From UBA7672 sp038326205 (GTDB lineage: Bacteria > Pseudomonadota > Alphaproteobacteria > Caulobacterales > Hyphomonadaceae), in contig JBBQJV010000004.1 of assembly GCA_038326205.1 (NCBI GenBank), forward strand, positions 48,066 through 112,065: a stretch of DNA of 64,000 nt, given 5' to 3'. Positions 1-8,537 of this stretch are shown piece after piece (position 1 is the stretch's first letter; every line of letters begins with the position of its first letter). Below the pieces are notes generated by a model. It was not told the origin of the DNA. It worked only from the letters and a program-made list of their open reading frames with translations, and did no database searches. Both the position numbers and the translations under genes were made by a program.

Positions 1-1306
1 TGCACATGCCAGGCAGCTGTTCGTGCTGCAGCGTCATTGCCAGGGTCATCGGCGGGATCGGTGTCGTGACAGTCGCAATTGGAGCGTACGCGGGTATGAC
101 CGCCGCAGTTTCCGGTGGGGTTGTGGCTGCTGATGCGGCTGGTTCGGCGGCAGCTGTAGCGATGGGATCAACAAGGACTGGCTTCGGTGCGGGTTCGACC
201 GCGACAGCAGCAGCGACATCTACGGCGGGCGGCGCTTCCGTAGCCGGCGGTGCGACGGGCGTGGCGATGGAGGTGACCAGAATTTCCGGAGCAGCAGCGC
301 TCGTGTCCGTGACGGCGACATCGGTGACGGATGGTACAGCCGGCGCATCAGTTGTAGCGGGAGCGACATCCTCAGCGGATGCAGTGGAGATCGAAGGCTC
401 TTCGACAGTTGGAGCGGGGTCGACGTGGGCAGCAGCGGCAGCGTCACCGACAGCCGGCTGCGGACCTGAGGTTTCTACGACTGGCGGGCGGCGCACACGC
501 CAGCGCTGTTCGAGCATGGTCGCGCAGGCTCTCGTCCTAAGAACATCGCGGCCATCTTCGTTCGATACCTCGATACACTCCTTGCTCTGATTGGTAACCC
601 GACCGTCTTCGAGGATGAGCCATTTCTGTTGCGGCATGTCCCAGCATTCACCGAGGCTGAGCGCACCCAATACGTAGCCTCCTGACAGGCAGCTACTCAT
701 CATGCGGAGCTGACCGGGCGACTTCTCGTCGAGGCTGATTACCTGCTGGTAGGCATCGGTGCAGGAATAGAGCGCGAGCCGGGCGCCGTATCCGATGCAC
801 TGGCCGGGGCGCGCGACGGATTCAAGCGATGCCTCGACGACGTTGGTGACGTCGACCATGCGCGCGCGCCATGGCTGTCCCTCTCCGCTCGTCGGGCACT
901 CGCCAGCAAAAATGAGTTCACCTGTGCGGCTCGATGAGCCGAGCAGCGAGATGCAGCGACCAGCAGCGGAGCGAAGCTCACCTGCCGCGCTCATCTTCCA
1001 TGTCTGCTCAGGCGAACCGTCACATGTTGCGGCGGCAAGCGGCGGATAGTTTCCCTCGCCTACCGGAACGAGACAGCGGGCGGCGAAATGTATGGGTCCG
1101 CCTTCAGCGCCAGGCATCAGGAATTTCTCGGCGTCGCTGCCGTCGCAAGGCAGGCTCACGGCCTCGGCGGCGGCGCCGACCAGGGTGATGCACATGCCGG
1201 GGAGACGATCGGGCTGGAGCGTGCGCAACTCGCCCGGCTGCGCGCTTGCGGGCGCAGCAATCCACAAGCCTGCCAAGATCGCAAGGAGTGCCGCCAGTCT
1301 CATCAT
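1..1306 (-). CDS. Secreted ricin-B-type (beta-trefoil) lectin-like protein, 3' end missing
   Basis: This open frame runs off the left edge, so only its N-terminal 435 codons are present. It starts at 1306 with an AAGG ribosome site just upstream. Residues 1-22 form a Sec signal peptide ending in PASA. The next ~240 residues contain spaced Gly-x-Cys-Ile motifs and Q-x-W motifs (QTW, QPW, QKW, QRW), the signature of ricin-B/beta-trefoil carbohydrate-binding domains. A Pro/Ala/Thr/Val-rich linker of more than 100 residues follows. Just before the edge the motif LPGMC, seen near the N-terminus, reappears, so a second trefoil probably begins there. Lectin fold is family knowledge; the ligand and any catalytic partner are unknown. 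Confidence 0.7.
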   Translation of the reverse strand, partial: MMRLAALLAILAGLWIAAPASAQPGELRTLQPDRLPGMCITLVGAAAEAVSLPCDGSDAEKFLMPGAEGGPIHFAARCLVPVGEGNYPPLAAATCDGSPEQTWKMSAAGELRSAAGRCISLLGSSSRTGELIFAGECPTSGEGQPWRARMVDVTNVVEASLESVARPGQCIGYGARLALYSCTDAYQQVISLDEKSPGQLRMMSSCLSGGYVLGALSLGECWDMPQQKWLILEDGRVTNQSKECIEVSNEDGRDVLRTRACATMLEQRWRVRRPPVVETSGPQPAVGDAAAAAHVDPAPTVEEPSISTASAEDVAPATTDAPAVPSVTDVAVTDTSAAAPEILVTSIATPVAPPATEAPPAVDVAAAVAVEPAPKPVLVDPIATAAAEPAASAATTPPETAAVIPAYAPIATVTTPIPPMTLAMTLQHEQLPGMC

Positions 1307-1455
1307 TCAAACCTTCAGGGGCCCCGTCTTCACGTTAAGGCAGCCGAGCACAAGCCCCCATAACAGTTCGCCGACGGCGGCTTGACGGATATGCACCGGA
1401 AGCGTCCAACAAGCCGTAAACTTCCCAACAAGCTTGGGGACCATGGAGAAATGTG

Positions 1456-2229
1456 ATGGCCTATGCCCCGTTCAACCTCACTGGAAAAGTCGCTTTGGTG
1501 ACGGGCGGAAATAGAGGCATCGGGCTGGGATTCGCCGAGGCCCTGTCCCAGGCCGGGGCATCGGTTGCGATCTGGGGATCGAGCGAAAAGAATAACGCCG
1601 ACGCAGTCAAGAAACTCGGCGGAAGGACCAAGGCCTGGACGGTAAACGTCGCGGACGAAACCCAGGTCGCGGCGGCCATGACCGACGTCGCCAAGCATTT
1701 CGGCCGGATCGATTCAGTTTTTGCAAACGCAGGTATTGGCGGCGGCGCAAAATCGTTCTCGGAGTTTCCGACCGATGTCTATCGCCGCGTGCTGTCAGTG
1801 AACCTCGATGGCGTGTTCTTCACGCTGCGCGAGGCGACCAAGCATATGGTGGAGCGGGCCAAGGGTGGCGATCCGGGCGGGTCGCTGGTCGGCATCGCCT
1901 CGCTAGCGGCGATCGAGGGCGCGGCGCGCAATGAGGCTTATGCGGCGACCAAGGGCGCCGTTATCTCAATGATGAAATCGATCGCGGTGGAGCATGCCCG
2001 CTATGGCGTACGGGCCAACTCGATCCTGCCAGGCTGGATCGCGACGGACATGACACAAGGCGCGCAGGACAATCCAGCTTTTGCCGACAAGGTGATCCCG
2101 CGCGTGCCGATGCGGCGCTGGGGCGAGCCTAAGGATTTCGGCGGCGTCGCGGTTTACCTGACCTCGGATGCATCGAGCTACCACTCGGGCGACTCATTCG
2201 TGGTCGACGGCGGGTATTCGATTTTCTAG
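1456..2229 (+). CDS. Short-chain dehydrogenase/reductase (SDR) family oxidoreductase
   Basis: Classical SDR of about 257 residues. It has the N-terminal nucleotide-binding motif TGGNRGIG, the NAG motif (NAGIGG), a catalytic Ser in the ASLA segment and the Tyr-x-x-x-Lys pair in YAATK. The C-terminal IATDMT region and terminal VDGGYS are typical. The GGAG ribosome site at 1445-1448 is better placed for ATG 1456 than for the in-frame GTG at 1453. The enzyme should be a cytoplasmic NAD(P)-dependent oxidoreductase. The substrate cannot be read from the sequence and the neighbours do not suggest a pathway. Confidence 0.85.
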   Translation: MAYAPFNLTGKVALVTGGNRGIGLGFAEALSQAGASVAIWGSSEKNNADAVKKLGGRTKAWTVNVADETQVAAAMTDVAKHFGRIDSVFANAGIGGGAKSFSEFPTDVYRRVLSVNLDGVFFTLREATKHMVERAKGGDPGGSLVGIASLAAIEGAARNEAYAATKGAVISMMKSIAVEHARYGVRANSILPGWIATDMTQGAQDNPAFADKVIPRVPMRRWGEPKDFGGVAVYLTSDASSYHSGDSFVVDGGYSIF

Positions 2230-2336
2230 CGGCAGCGAGAAACCGCTTCGTTTCTCGATTATCGATAAAAAGTTCTCGCATCGAAAGGGCTGGCTTGGTA
2301 AGGGATCGGGTCCCTGAACAGCCAGAGGTCTGATCG

Positions 2337-5297
2337 ATGATCCGATTCCCCCGCTCCGCTCTCGCCACACTCCTTGCGGGGACAGCCCTCGCGAGTTGTA
2401 CGACCGAGACCCCCGGCGGAATGACGGCGGCGGGTTCGGCTTCGACGGCGCCGGCGCAAGTGACGCCTACCCCGGCGCCGCAGAAGGTCGCTGTGCTTTC
2501 TTCATGCGTGGGCGATGAGACGCCCTTCAAGCCAACGGCAGCGGCGGCCGGCGAGTTGTCGATCAAGCCGCTGGATTTCACGTGCAAGAAACTGGCGAAC
2601 GGTCTGCGCATCTACGCGATGCCCGACAAGGACACGGCGAGCGTGTCGGTGGCGATGTGGTACGATGTCGGATCGAAGGATGATCCCAAGGGGCGTTCGG
2701 GCTTTGCGCACCTGTTCGAGCATCTGATGTTCAAGTCGACGACCAACCTGCCGCCGGAGGGCTTTGATCGCCTGACCGAAGATGCGGGCGGGTTCAACAA
2801 CGCGTCGACCTGGAACGATTTCACAAACTACTACGAGACCGTGCCGGCCAATCACCTCGAGCGTGTGATGTGGGGCGAGGCCGAGCGCATGGGCACGCTG
2901 GTGATCGACGAGGCCAACTTTAAATCCGAACGCGACGTGGTGAAGGAAGAACTGCGCCAGTCGGTGTTGAGCCGTCCCTATGGCAAGCTGTTCGGGCTCT
3001 ACATGGCGCAAGCGTCCTATTCGGTTCACCCCTATGGGCGACCGGGCATCGGCTCGATCGAGGATCTCGACGCGGCAACGGTGGAAGATGTGCGCGCCTT
3101 CCATGCGGCGTACTACCGGCCGGACAATGCCGTGTTGGTTGTCTCGGGCAATTTCGGTCAGGCGGAGCTGGACGGATATGTCGAGAAATATTTCGCCGGC
3201 ATCAAGACGCCAGCGCGACCGATCCCGCGCGTGACAGCGGTGGAGCCGGAACGGACGGCGGCTAAGAGCTTCACCGTCTACGAACCCAACACGCCCCTGC
3301 CCGCCGTGGTGATCTCGTGGCCGACGCCGGATGCGGCGAGCCCGGACAATCCGGCATTGATGCTGATGGATGCGATCCTGATCAGCGGACAATCGTCGCG
3401 GCTCTATCAGTCGCTGGTCTATGATCAGCAATTGGCGTCGGATGTCGGCTCCAATTTTGAGATCAATGCGCAGCCGGGCGTCTATGCGCTCTATTCGATC
3501 CTATCCGAAGGGAAGACCGCCGATCAGGGCATCGCCGCATTGCAGGGTGAAATCAGGAAAATACGCGACGGACTTGTCACGCAGGCCGAGCTGGACGAGG
3601 CGCGCAACGAACTGATCACCGGCGCGCTTGAGGGCCGCGAGACATCGAACGGCCGTGCGGACGATCTCGCCCGCTCGATCATCCTGTTCGGGAATCCGCG
3701 CGCGTCGGATGAACAGCTGGCGAGGCTGCAGACTGTGACGGCGCAGGACATCCAGCGGGTCGCGAAGGCGATCATGCAGGACAACAAGTCAGTAACCATC
3801 AACTACCTGCCGGAAGAAATGCAGAAGGGCGGCGCCGAGGCGACGTTCGCCGATGCGCCGACGATCCAGACATCCGAGATCAACATCGCCGCGGCGGATA
3901 TTCCGGTTTTCACGCTGGCCCCGGAAGCTTCGCGCCTGCTGCCGCCGGAAGCGGGTGCGGCGGTTGCAGCGAAGGTGCCGCCGGCTATTGAGATGACGCT
4001 GGCCAACGGGCTGCGCGTGGTGGTTGCGCCGAAGCCCGGCCTGCCGCTGATTAGCGCCAGCCTGCGCGTTGGTGCGGGTTCGTCGCTTGATCCGGCGAAG
4101 AAGATTGGCCTTGCCTCGATGACGGCCGACCTTATGACGCGCGGGACGAAGTCGCGCTCGGCGACGCAGATCGCAAGTCAGATCGAAAGCCTCGGTGCAT
4201 CCATCGGCGCCAGTGCGGGGCCGGACGCATCGGACGTGTCCATCTCGACGCGCTCGGACAAGGTGAACGAGGCATTCGCGATCATGGCGGACGTCGTGCA
4301 GAACCCGGCGTTTGCGAAAGAAGAACTCGAACGCGCAAGACAAGAGACGGCGGACGGCCTGATGCTTCAGCTGCGCCAGCCGTCGAGCGTGGGTTCGATG
4401 GCGATGACACGCTCGCTGTTTGGCGCGGCGCCATATGGCAATGTGATGACGCCAGATACGCTGAGCGCGTTGACGACGAAAGACCTTGCGGCGTTCCACA
4501 AGTCGGCGTGGAAACCCGGGTCGTCGGTGCTTGTGATCGCAGGCGACGTCACACCGGAGGCTGGCTTCAAGCTGGCGAAGGACGCTTTCGGAAAATGGAT
4601 GGGCGCCGCAGGCGCGACGACGAGCATGCCGGCGTCGGCGGCGATACCGGCGCCGAAATCGGTGGTCGTCGATATTCCGCAGGTTGGGCAGGCGGCTGTG
4701 TTACTTGGGCGCGTGGGCCCCTCGCGGCTGTCGACGGACTATGTGCAGACGACGGTTGCGAACGCGGTGCTTGGCGATGGCTATTCCTCGCGTCTCAATT
4801 CGGAAATCCGCATCAAGCGAGGCCTGTCTTATGGTGCGCGGTCGGGGCTGGCGGCGCGCAAATCGAGCGGGCCGATCGTGGCGAGCGCACAGACGCGTAA
4901 CGATGCAGTGCCGCAAGTGATCGACCTGATGATCTCGGAATTTACCCGCCTCGGTAACGAGCCGATCACCGAGAAGGAGCTGGCGGCGCGCAAGGCCTAC
5001 ATCATCGGCGGCTTTGGCCGCTCGGTGGAGACGACGTCGGGCGTGGCGGGGCAGTATTCGGCTCTCGCTCAATTTGGTTTGCCGCTCGAAAAGCTACAGA
5101 CGTATTCGTCTGACATTGCGAACGTCACGGCTGAGCAGGCTGGGGCTGCGGCGCGCACCTACTATGATCCGGCGAAGGCGACGCTGATCGTGGTGGGCGA
5201 TGCGGCCAAGTTCTGGGACGATGTGAAGGCTAAACGCGGCGGCATGGAGCGCATCAACATCGACAAGCTGAAGCTCGGCTCGCCGACGCTGAAGTAG
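2337..5297 (+). CDS. M16 family zinc metallopeptidase, lipoprotein (two-module, pitrilysin-like)
   Basis: The 986-residue product starts with a lipoprotein signal: hydrophobic residues 8-20 and a lipobox ending at Cys21 (ALASC). A low-complexity Ala/Pro/Thr stretch follows. The first peptidase module carries the inverted zinc motif HxxEH as HLFEH at residues 125-129, with the downstream Glu-rich helix. The second half (from about residue 550) repeats the M16 fold but lacks HxxEH, as expected for the non-catalytic partner domain. The product is probably a periplasmic, outer-membrane-anchored oligopeptide protease. A ribosome site (AGAGG) precedes ATG 2337. A related M16 gene lies at 17.5-20.4 kb on the opposite strand. 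Confidence 0.88.
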   Translation: MIRFPRSALATLLAGTALASCTTETPGGMTAAGSASTAPAQVTPTPAPQKVAVLSSCVGDETPFKPTAAAAGELSIKPLDFTCKKLANGLRIYAMPDKDTASVSVAMWYDVGSKDDPKGRSGFAHLFEHLMFKSTTNLPPEGFDRLTEDAGGFNNASTWNDFTNYYETVPANHLERVMWGEAERMGTLVIDEANFKSERDVVKEELRQSVLSRPYGKLFGLYMAQASYSVHPYGRPGIGSIEDLDAATVEDVRAFHAAYYRPDNAVLVVSGNFGQAELDGYVEKYFAGIKTPARPIPRVTAVEPERTAAKSFTVYEPNTPLPAVVISWPTPDAASPDNPALMLMDAILISGQSSRLYQSLVYDQQLASDVGSNFEINAQPGVYALYSILSEGKTADQGIAALQGEIRKIRDGLVTQAELDEARNELITGALEGRETSNGRADDLARSIILFGNPRASDEQLARLQTVTAQDIQRVAKAIMQDNKSVTINYLPEEMQKGGAEATFADAPTIQTSEINIAAADIPVFTLAPEASRLLPPEAGAAVAAKVPPAIEMTLANGLRVVVAPKPGLPLISASLRVGAGSSLDPAKKIGLASMTADLMTRGTKSRSATQIASQIESLGASIGASAGPDASDVSISTRSDKVNEAFAIMADVVQNPAFAKEELERARQETADGLMLQLRQPSSVGSMAMTRSLFGAAPYGNVMTPDTLSALTTKDLAAFHKSAWKPGSSVLVIAGDVTPEAGFKLAKDAFGKWMGAAGATTSMPASAAIPAPKSVVVDIPQVGQAAVLLGRVGPSRLSTDYVQTTVANAVLGDGYSSRLNSEIRIKRGLSYGARSGLAARKSSGPIVASAQTRNDAVPQVIDLMISEFTRLGNEPITEKELAARKAYIIGGFGRSVETTSGVAGQYSALAQFGLPLEKLQTYSSDIANVTAEQAGAAARTYYDPAKATLIVVGDAAKFWDDVKAKRGGMERINIDKLKLGSPTLK

Positions 5298-5313
5298 CCG
5301 GATGTGGGCGCGA

Positions 5314-5461
5314 CCCCGGAAGCGGATGATTTCGGGGCGAGGACGGTGTGGTCAGTCGGAAAGTCGGATTGTGCGGAGGTCCGCGACAGCTGTGGCTGTC
5401 CCCTTGTCTCGCTGCGAAGGCGCAGCGATCCGCCTCCCCCAGTGCTGCGCACTGCGGGAGG
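5314..5461. repeat. Cluster of palindromes, interspersed-repeat-like
   Basis: Three hairpin-forming segments lie in tandem just after the M16 gene. They are a CCCCG/CGGGG hairpin at 5314-5337, a near-perfect palindrome built on CGCTGCG/CGCAGCG at 5409-5428, and a 29-base palindrome with arms CCTCCCCCAGTGC/GCACTGCGGGAGG at 5433-5461. The composition resembles the intergenic palindromic repeats common in alphaproteobacterial genomes. No second copy was seen in this window, so the claim of dispersal is inference. The opposite-strand gene ending at 5352 reads through the whole cluster. Confidence 0.55.
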
Positions 5462-5945
5462 AAAGAGAACGGTGCTGTTTTCCTTCCTCGGCGACATGTC
5501 CGCCGAAGCTCGAAGAACGCAGGGGGAAGCCGGGGCGGCGGCTGCCGGTCACATCGCGCTCTTTGATGCGTTGGCGCTCGCAGAAGGCGTGGCCGTAGGC
5601 GCGGGCGCAGGCTTCGAGATTGCCGAAGGCCCGCTGGTAGGACTGGAAGCGGTGCGTGGTCTCGTTCCAGTCGTCGGAAGCTTCCACGAAGGTGAACTCA
5701 ACGACGCGGTAGTCCCCGCCGAGGCGGCGGTAGGCTTCACGCCATAAGGCGAAGTCGGGCCTAGCTTCGGCGTGGGCGAGGAGAAACGGAAAGTCCTCGA
5801 AAGCTGACTTCGGGACTTTCTTTCCGCGCATACCTCTGAAGCCGTTGGTGATCCCGAGGATCATCAGCGGCCAGAAGCTGATCAGGACACCCAGCAGGGC
5901 CAGGATATCGCGCAGCAGCCAGATGGGAGGCCTCCAGCGTTTCAT
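5352..5945 (-). CDS. Hypothetical membrane-anchored protein with repeat-derived C-terminus
   Basis: I do not recognise the family. Starting at ATG 5945, the 197-residue product begins with a basic segment (MKRWRPP) and one hydrophobic stretch at about residues 8-32, followed by a soluble region rich in aromatic and acidic residues up to about residue 130. After the KERDV segment composition changes sharply to Ser/Arg-rich sequence. That is the translation of the palindromic repeat cluster at 5314-5461, so the native stop was probably lost and the frame extended through the repeat. An upstream extension to 6080 exists but lacks protein-like character. That the gene is real is moderately likely; the true C-terminus is uncertain. 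Confidence 0.5.
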   Translation of the reverse strand: MKRWRPPIWLLRDILALLGVLISFWPLMILGITNGFRGMRGKKVPKSAFEDFPFLLAHAEARPDFALWREAYRRLGGDYRVVEFTFVEASDDWNETTHRFQSYQRAFGNLEACARAYGHAFCERQRIKERDVTGSRRPGFPLRSSSFGGHVAEEGKQHRSLSSRSAQHWGRRIAAPSQRDKGTATAVADLRTIRLSD

Positions 5946-6286
5946 GGGTACGATAATAGGCGCGCTGGAGACCCGTCCGATTTGCAGTACGCCGATCCAC
6001 CCTTTTTTCGCCGAAGTGTTTGAGATTGCTCGGGATGTTTTTTGCGTTCCCGCCGAGTCAGCGCAGCTGCCTTCCAACAAAACGGGGCGTAATATTTGAT
6101 GGGATGACCGCCGGGCTCTTGCCCGGCCACGGTACGCGTTAGCGGCGTGATTGGAGGAAATTCACTGCTACGCTGCGACCCCCGGGCGGGAGCCCGGCGT
6201 TCCACCTGGGGACGATCCGTGCTTGCCAATTGCGGTGAGCAGCGTTGAGAGTGGGGCAAACGAGAAACGGCAGGGATGGAATCGGC

Positions 6287-7741
6287 ATGACCGGCAAGAA
6301 AACATTTTCGGGACGTGACGCATTGCGGACGGGTTGGTCGCGGCGGGGCTTGCTGCGCGGAGGCGCGGCGATTGCTGGGGTGATGGCGATGCCGGGCTGC
6401 GCGATGGCGCAGGGGCGCGTGCTGAGGCCGGGCCAGAAGATCAATGTGGCGGCGATCGGCGCGGGCGGACAAGGTTCGTCGAACATGTCGGCGCTGACGG
6501 GTGAGAACATCGTCGCCTATGCCGATGTCGATCTCGGACGCGTTAGCAGGTCGCTGCGTGACAAGGACGGTGTGGTGCGTCCCGAGCGCGAGGCGCTGAA
6601 TGCGGCCTATGAGAAGGCGCAGCACTTCAACGACTATCGCGAAATGTTCGACAAGCGGAAAGACATCGACGCGGTCGTGATCGCGACGCCGGATCATCAT
6701 CATGCGCTGGCGGCGCACATGGCGATGGAGCGGGGGCTGCATGTCTTCGTGCAGAAGCCCCTCACCTACTCCGTCAATGAGGCGCGGATGCTGCTGGCGA
6801 TGGCGCGGGCCAATCCGAAGCTGGTGACGCAGATGGGCAACCAAGGCCATTCGGGCGACGATGGACGGCGCGTGGTGGAGTTGATCCGCGGTGGCGCGAT
6901 TGGAAAAGTGAAAGAGGTTCACGTCTGGACCAACCGTCCGGTCTGGCCGCAGGGCGTGGCGCGGCTCGCAGCGGTGGCGACACCGGCGACGCTGGACTGG
7001 GACAAGTGGCTGGGGCCTGCCGATGTGAAATGGGGCTACCATCCCGATTACGCACACTTCAACTGGCGCGGCTGGCTGCCATTCGGGTCTGGCGCGCTGG
7101 GAGACATGGGCGCGCACCTGATCGACTTCCCGTTCTGGGCTCTGGAGCCGGGTCTGCCGACGCGGGTCGAGACGCGGCACACGCTGTGGGGGGGCGACAC
7201 CGATCCTTGGGACTACAAGCGGCCGGAGGAGCTAAGCAGCTTCCCGCTCGGGACGATCACCTCGTATGAGTTCGGCAAAGCTAAAGGCGGACCGGTGACG
7301 ATGATGTGGTATGACTCGGGGCTCGCGCCACCGACGCCTCACGGCATGCCTGCCGACGCCAAGATGAACGAGGAAGGCGGCGTGATGTTCGTCGGCGATG
7401 GGGGTACGTTGCTGCACGAGACGTATGGCGAGAAGCCGCTGATCATCGGTGAGGAAGCCAAGGCGCGCGCGGCGAAGATCGCGCAGTCGCTGCCGCGCAT
7501 CAAGGACGGCATCAAGGGGCACGAGCAGAACTGGGCGCGGGCGATCCGCGGCGAGGAGACCGTTTCCTGCCCGTTCGAGCACGCAGCTCAGCTGACCGAG
7601 ACGATGCTGCTGGGTATTGTCGCGATGCAGGCGGAGGCGCCGATCGAATATGATGGTGCGACCGGGCGCGTGACGAACATCGAGAGCGCCAATGCGCTGC
7701 TCGGACGGACGTATCGCGAAGGGTGGGCTTTGCCGACGTAG
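6287..7741 (+). CDS. Tat-exported Gfo/Idh/MocA family oxidoreductase
   Basis: The 484-residue protein starts at ATG 6287, preceded by AGGGATGGA; an upstream in-frame TTG at 6245 is less likely. It opens with a twin-arginine signal (SRRGLL, then a Gly/Ala-rich hydrophobic stretch ending near GCAMAQ). The Rossmann motif IGAGGQGSS lies at the start of the mature protein. The conserved loop reads VQKPLTY, the variant of the EKP motif found in exported sugar-oxidoreductase-like members of this family. Family knowledge points to NAD(P)-dependent oxidation of a sugar or cyclitol in the periplasm with pre-bound cofactor. The substrate is unknown and no sugar genes are adjacent. Confidence 0.85.
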   Translation: MTGKKTFSGRDALRTGWSRRGLLRGGAAIAGVMAMPGCAMAQGRVLRPGQKINVAAIGAGGQGSSNMSALTGENIVAYADVDLGRVSRSLRDKDGVVRPEREALNAAYEKAQHFNDYREMFDKRKDIDAVVIATPDHHHALAAHMAMERGLHVFVQKPLTYSVNEARMLLAMARANPKLVTQMGNQGHSGDDGRRVVELIRGGAIGKVKEVHVWTNRPVWPQGVARLAAVATPATLDWDKWLGPADVKWGYHPDYAHFNWRGWLPFGSGALGDMGAHLIDFPFWALEPGLPTRVETRHTLWGGDTDPWDYKRPEELSSFPLGTITSYEFGKAKGGPVTMMWYDSGLAPPTPHGMPADAKMNEEGGVMFVGDGGTLLHETYGEKPLIIGEEAKARAAKIAQSLPRIKDGIKGHEQNWARAIRGEETVSCPFEHAAQLTETMLLGIVAMQAEAPIEYDGATGRVTNIESANALLGRTYREGWALPT

Positions 7742-7745
7742 AGTG

Positions 7746-7853
7746 TATTGAGCGGAGCGAAATGCACCTTGGCGCAACGCCGTGGCAACGGTGCATTTCT
7801 CTTCGCTGCGCTGGGCGCAATGCACCCTCTATAGGCTCAATGCACCCTCTATC
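7746..7853. repeat. Imperfect hairpin and short direct repeats
   Basis: Directly after the Gfo/Idh/MocA stop, GCGGAGCGAAATGCACC (about 7754-7770) can pair imperfectly with GGTGCATTTCTCTTCGCTGC (about 7790-7809). The element AATGCACCCTCTAT then occurs twice in tandem (about 7819-7853). This could serve as a transcription stop for the upstream gene, but there is no long T tract. It may equally be the residue of a mobile element, since transposase-like sequence begins 27 bases further on. Confidence 0.45.
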
Positions 7854-7879
7854 GCGCCGCCTTCATTGCCATCCGGTGA

Positions 7880-8080
7880 GGCCCGGGCTTCAAAGCCATT
7901 CGAACCCAAATGGCCAGCGCCGGAAAGCCCCTCAAGCTCATCCTCACAGCAATCGCCAGAAGGCTCCTCGTCACCCTCAACGCCATCGTTCGCGACAACA
8001 GAGACTTCAAAGCCAAAGACGCAGAAACAAGACAGTTGCTACGGGGTGCGCCTAACCTGCGAAGCCGCCGAAGCGGATGA
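7880..8080 (+). pseudogene. Remnant of an IS110/IS116-type transposase (C-terminal fragment)
   Basis: In one frame after a TGA at 7877-7879 the sequence encodes an approximately 45-residue stretch. It contains GFKAIR, then MASAGKPLK, ARRLLVTLNAIVRDN and RDFK. This matches the conserved C-terminal end of IS110/IS116/IS902 transposases (pattern A-x-GKPxK...A-R-KLL-x-x-LNA-x-x-RD). No upstream transposase domain is present, and the frame continues as non-homologous sequence into the opposite-strand gene at 8052. This is a decayed insertion sequence, so the fragment is not expected to be expressed. It occupies most of the roughly 310-base gap between genes here. Confidence 0.7.
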
Positions 8081-8330
8081 CGCAAACGACGGGGGTCAGG
8101 ACGGCGAGGACGATCGCGGCGGCCAGCACCATTGTCGTCATGCGCGCGCGGTCGAGTTCTGCTTCGGCTGCGAAGTCGACGAAGAAGCTGCGAACTGTTG
8201 GGGGTTCGAAACGTTGCTGGAGGAACCAAGGCGCGAGGCGCGCGGCCAGCCAGAGGGCGCCTGCCGTAAGGGCGAGGCACAGGATGAGCAGAATGAAGCC
8301 GACGCCTAGGGTTCCAATGCTATCGCTCAC
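8052..8330 (-). CDS. Small two-helix membrane protein, hypothetical
   Basis: The 92-residue product has a hydrophobic segment at about residues 8-32, a short charged middle (with DFAAEAELDRAR) and a second hydrophobic helix at about residues 65-85. It is therefore a small inner-membrane protein. I do not recognise a family. The gene stands alone on the minus strand between the Gfo/Idh/MocA gene and msrA. Its 3' end overlaps the tail of the transposase remnant frame. Confidence 0.6.
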   Translation of the reverse strand: MSDSIGTLGVGFILLILCLALTAGALWLAARLAPWFLQQRFEPPTVRSFFVDFAAEAELDRARMTTMVLAAAIVLAVLTPVVCVIRFGGFAG

Positions 8331-8537
8331 GTGATGCTCCCCAGCTGCCGAACGCAGGCTGATTCATTCGCGTAACGCCGTCAAACCGGCAGGACGCCGC
8401 ACGCGTATAGAGGTCCCTGCCATGGAAAAGCCAAGTCTTCGTGTATCCTATGGCCTGCCCGGTACGTATCAGCTTCTGATACTGCACAACCAGCGTGGTT
8501 CCGGCCCCGAGCGCCGGCCCGCCAAAGGGAGACCAAT

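Noticed and set aside
5942..7180. Long minus-strand open frame (412 codons) opposite the Gfo/Idh/MocA gene
   Set aside because: Arg/His-rich low-information translation opposite a clearly conserved oxidoreductase gene; typical high-GC shadow.
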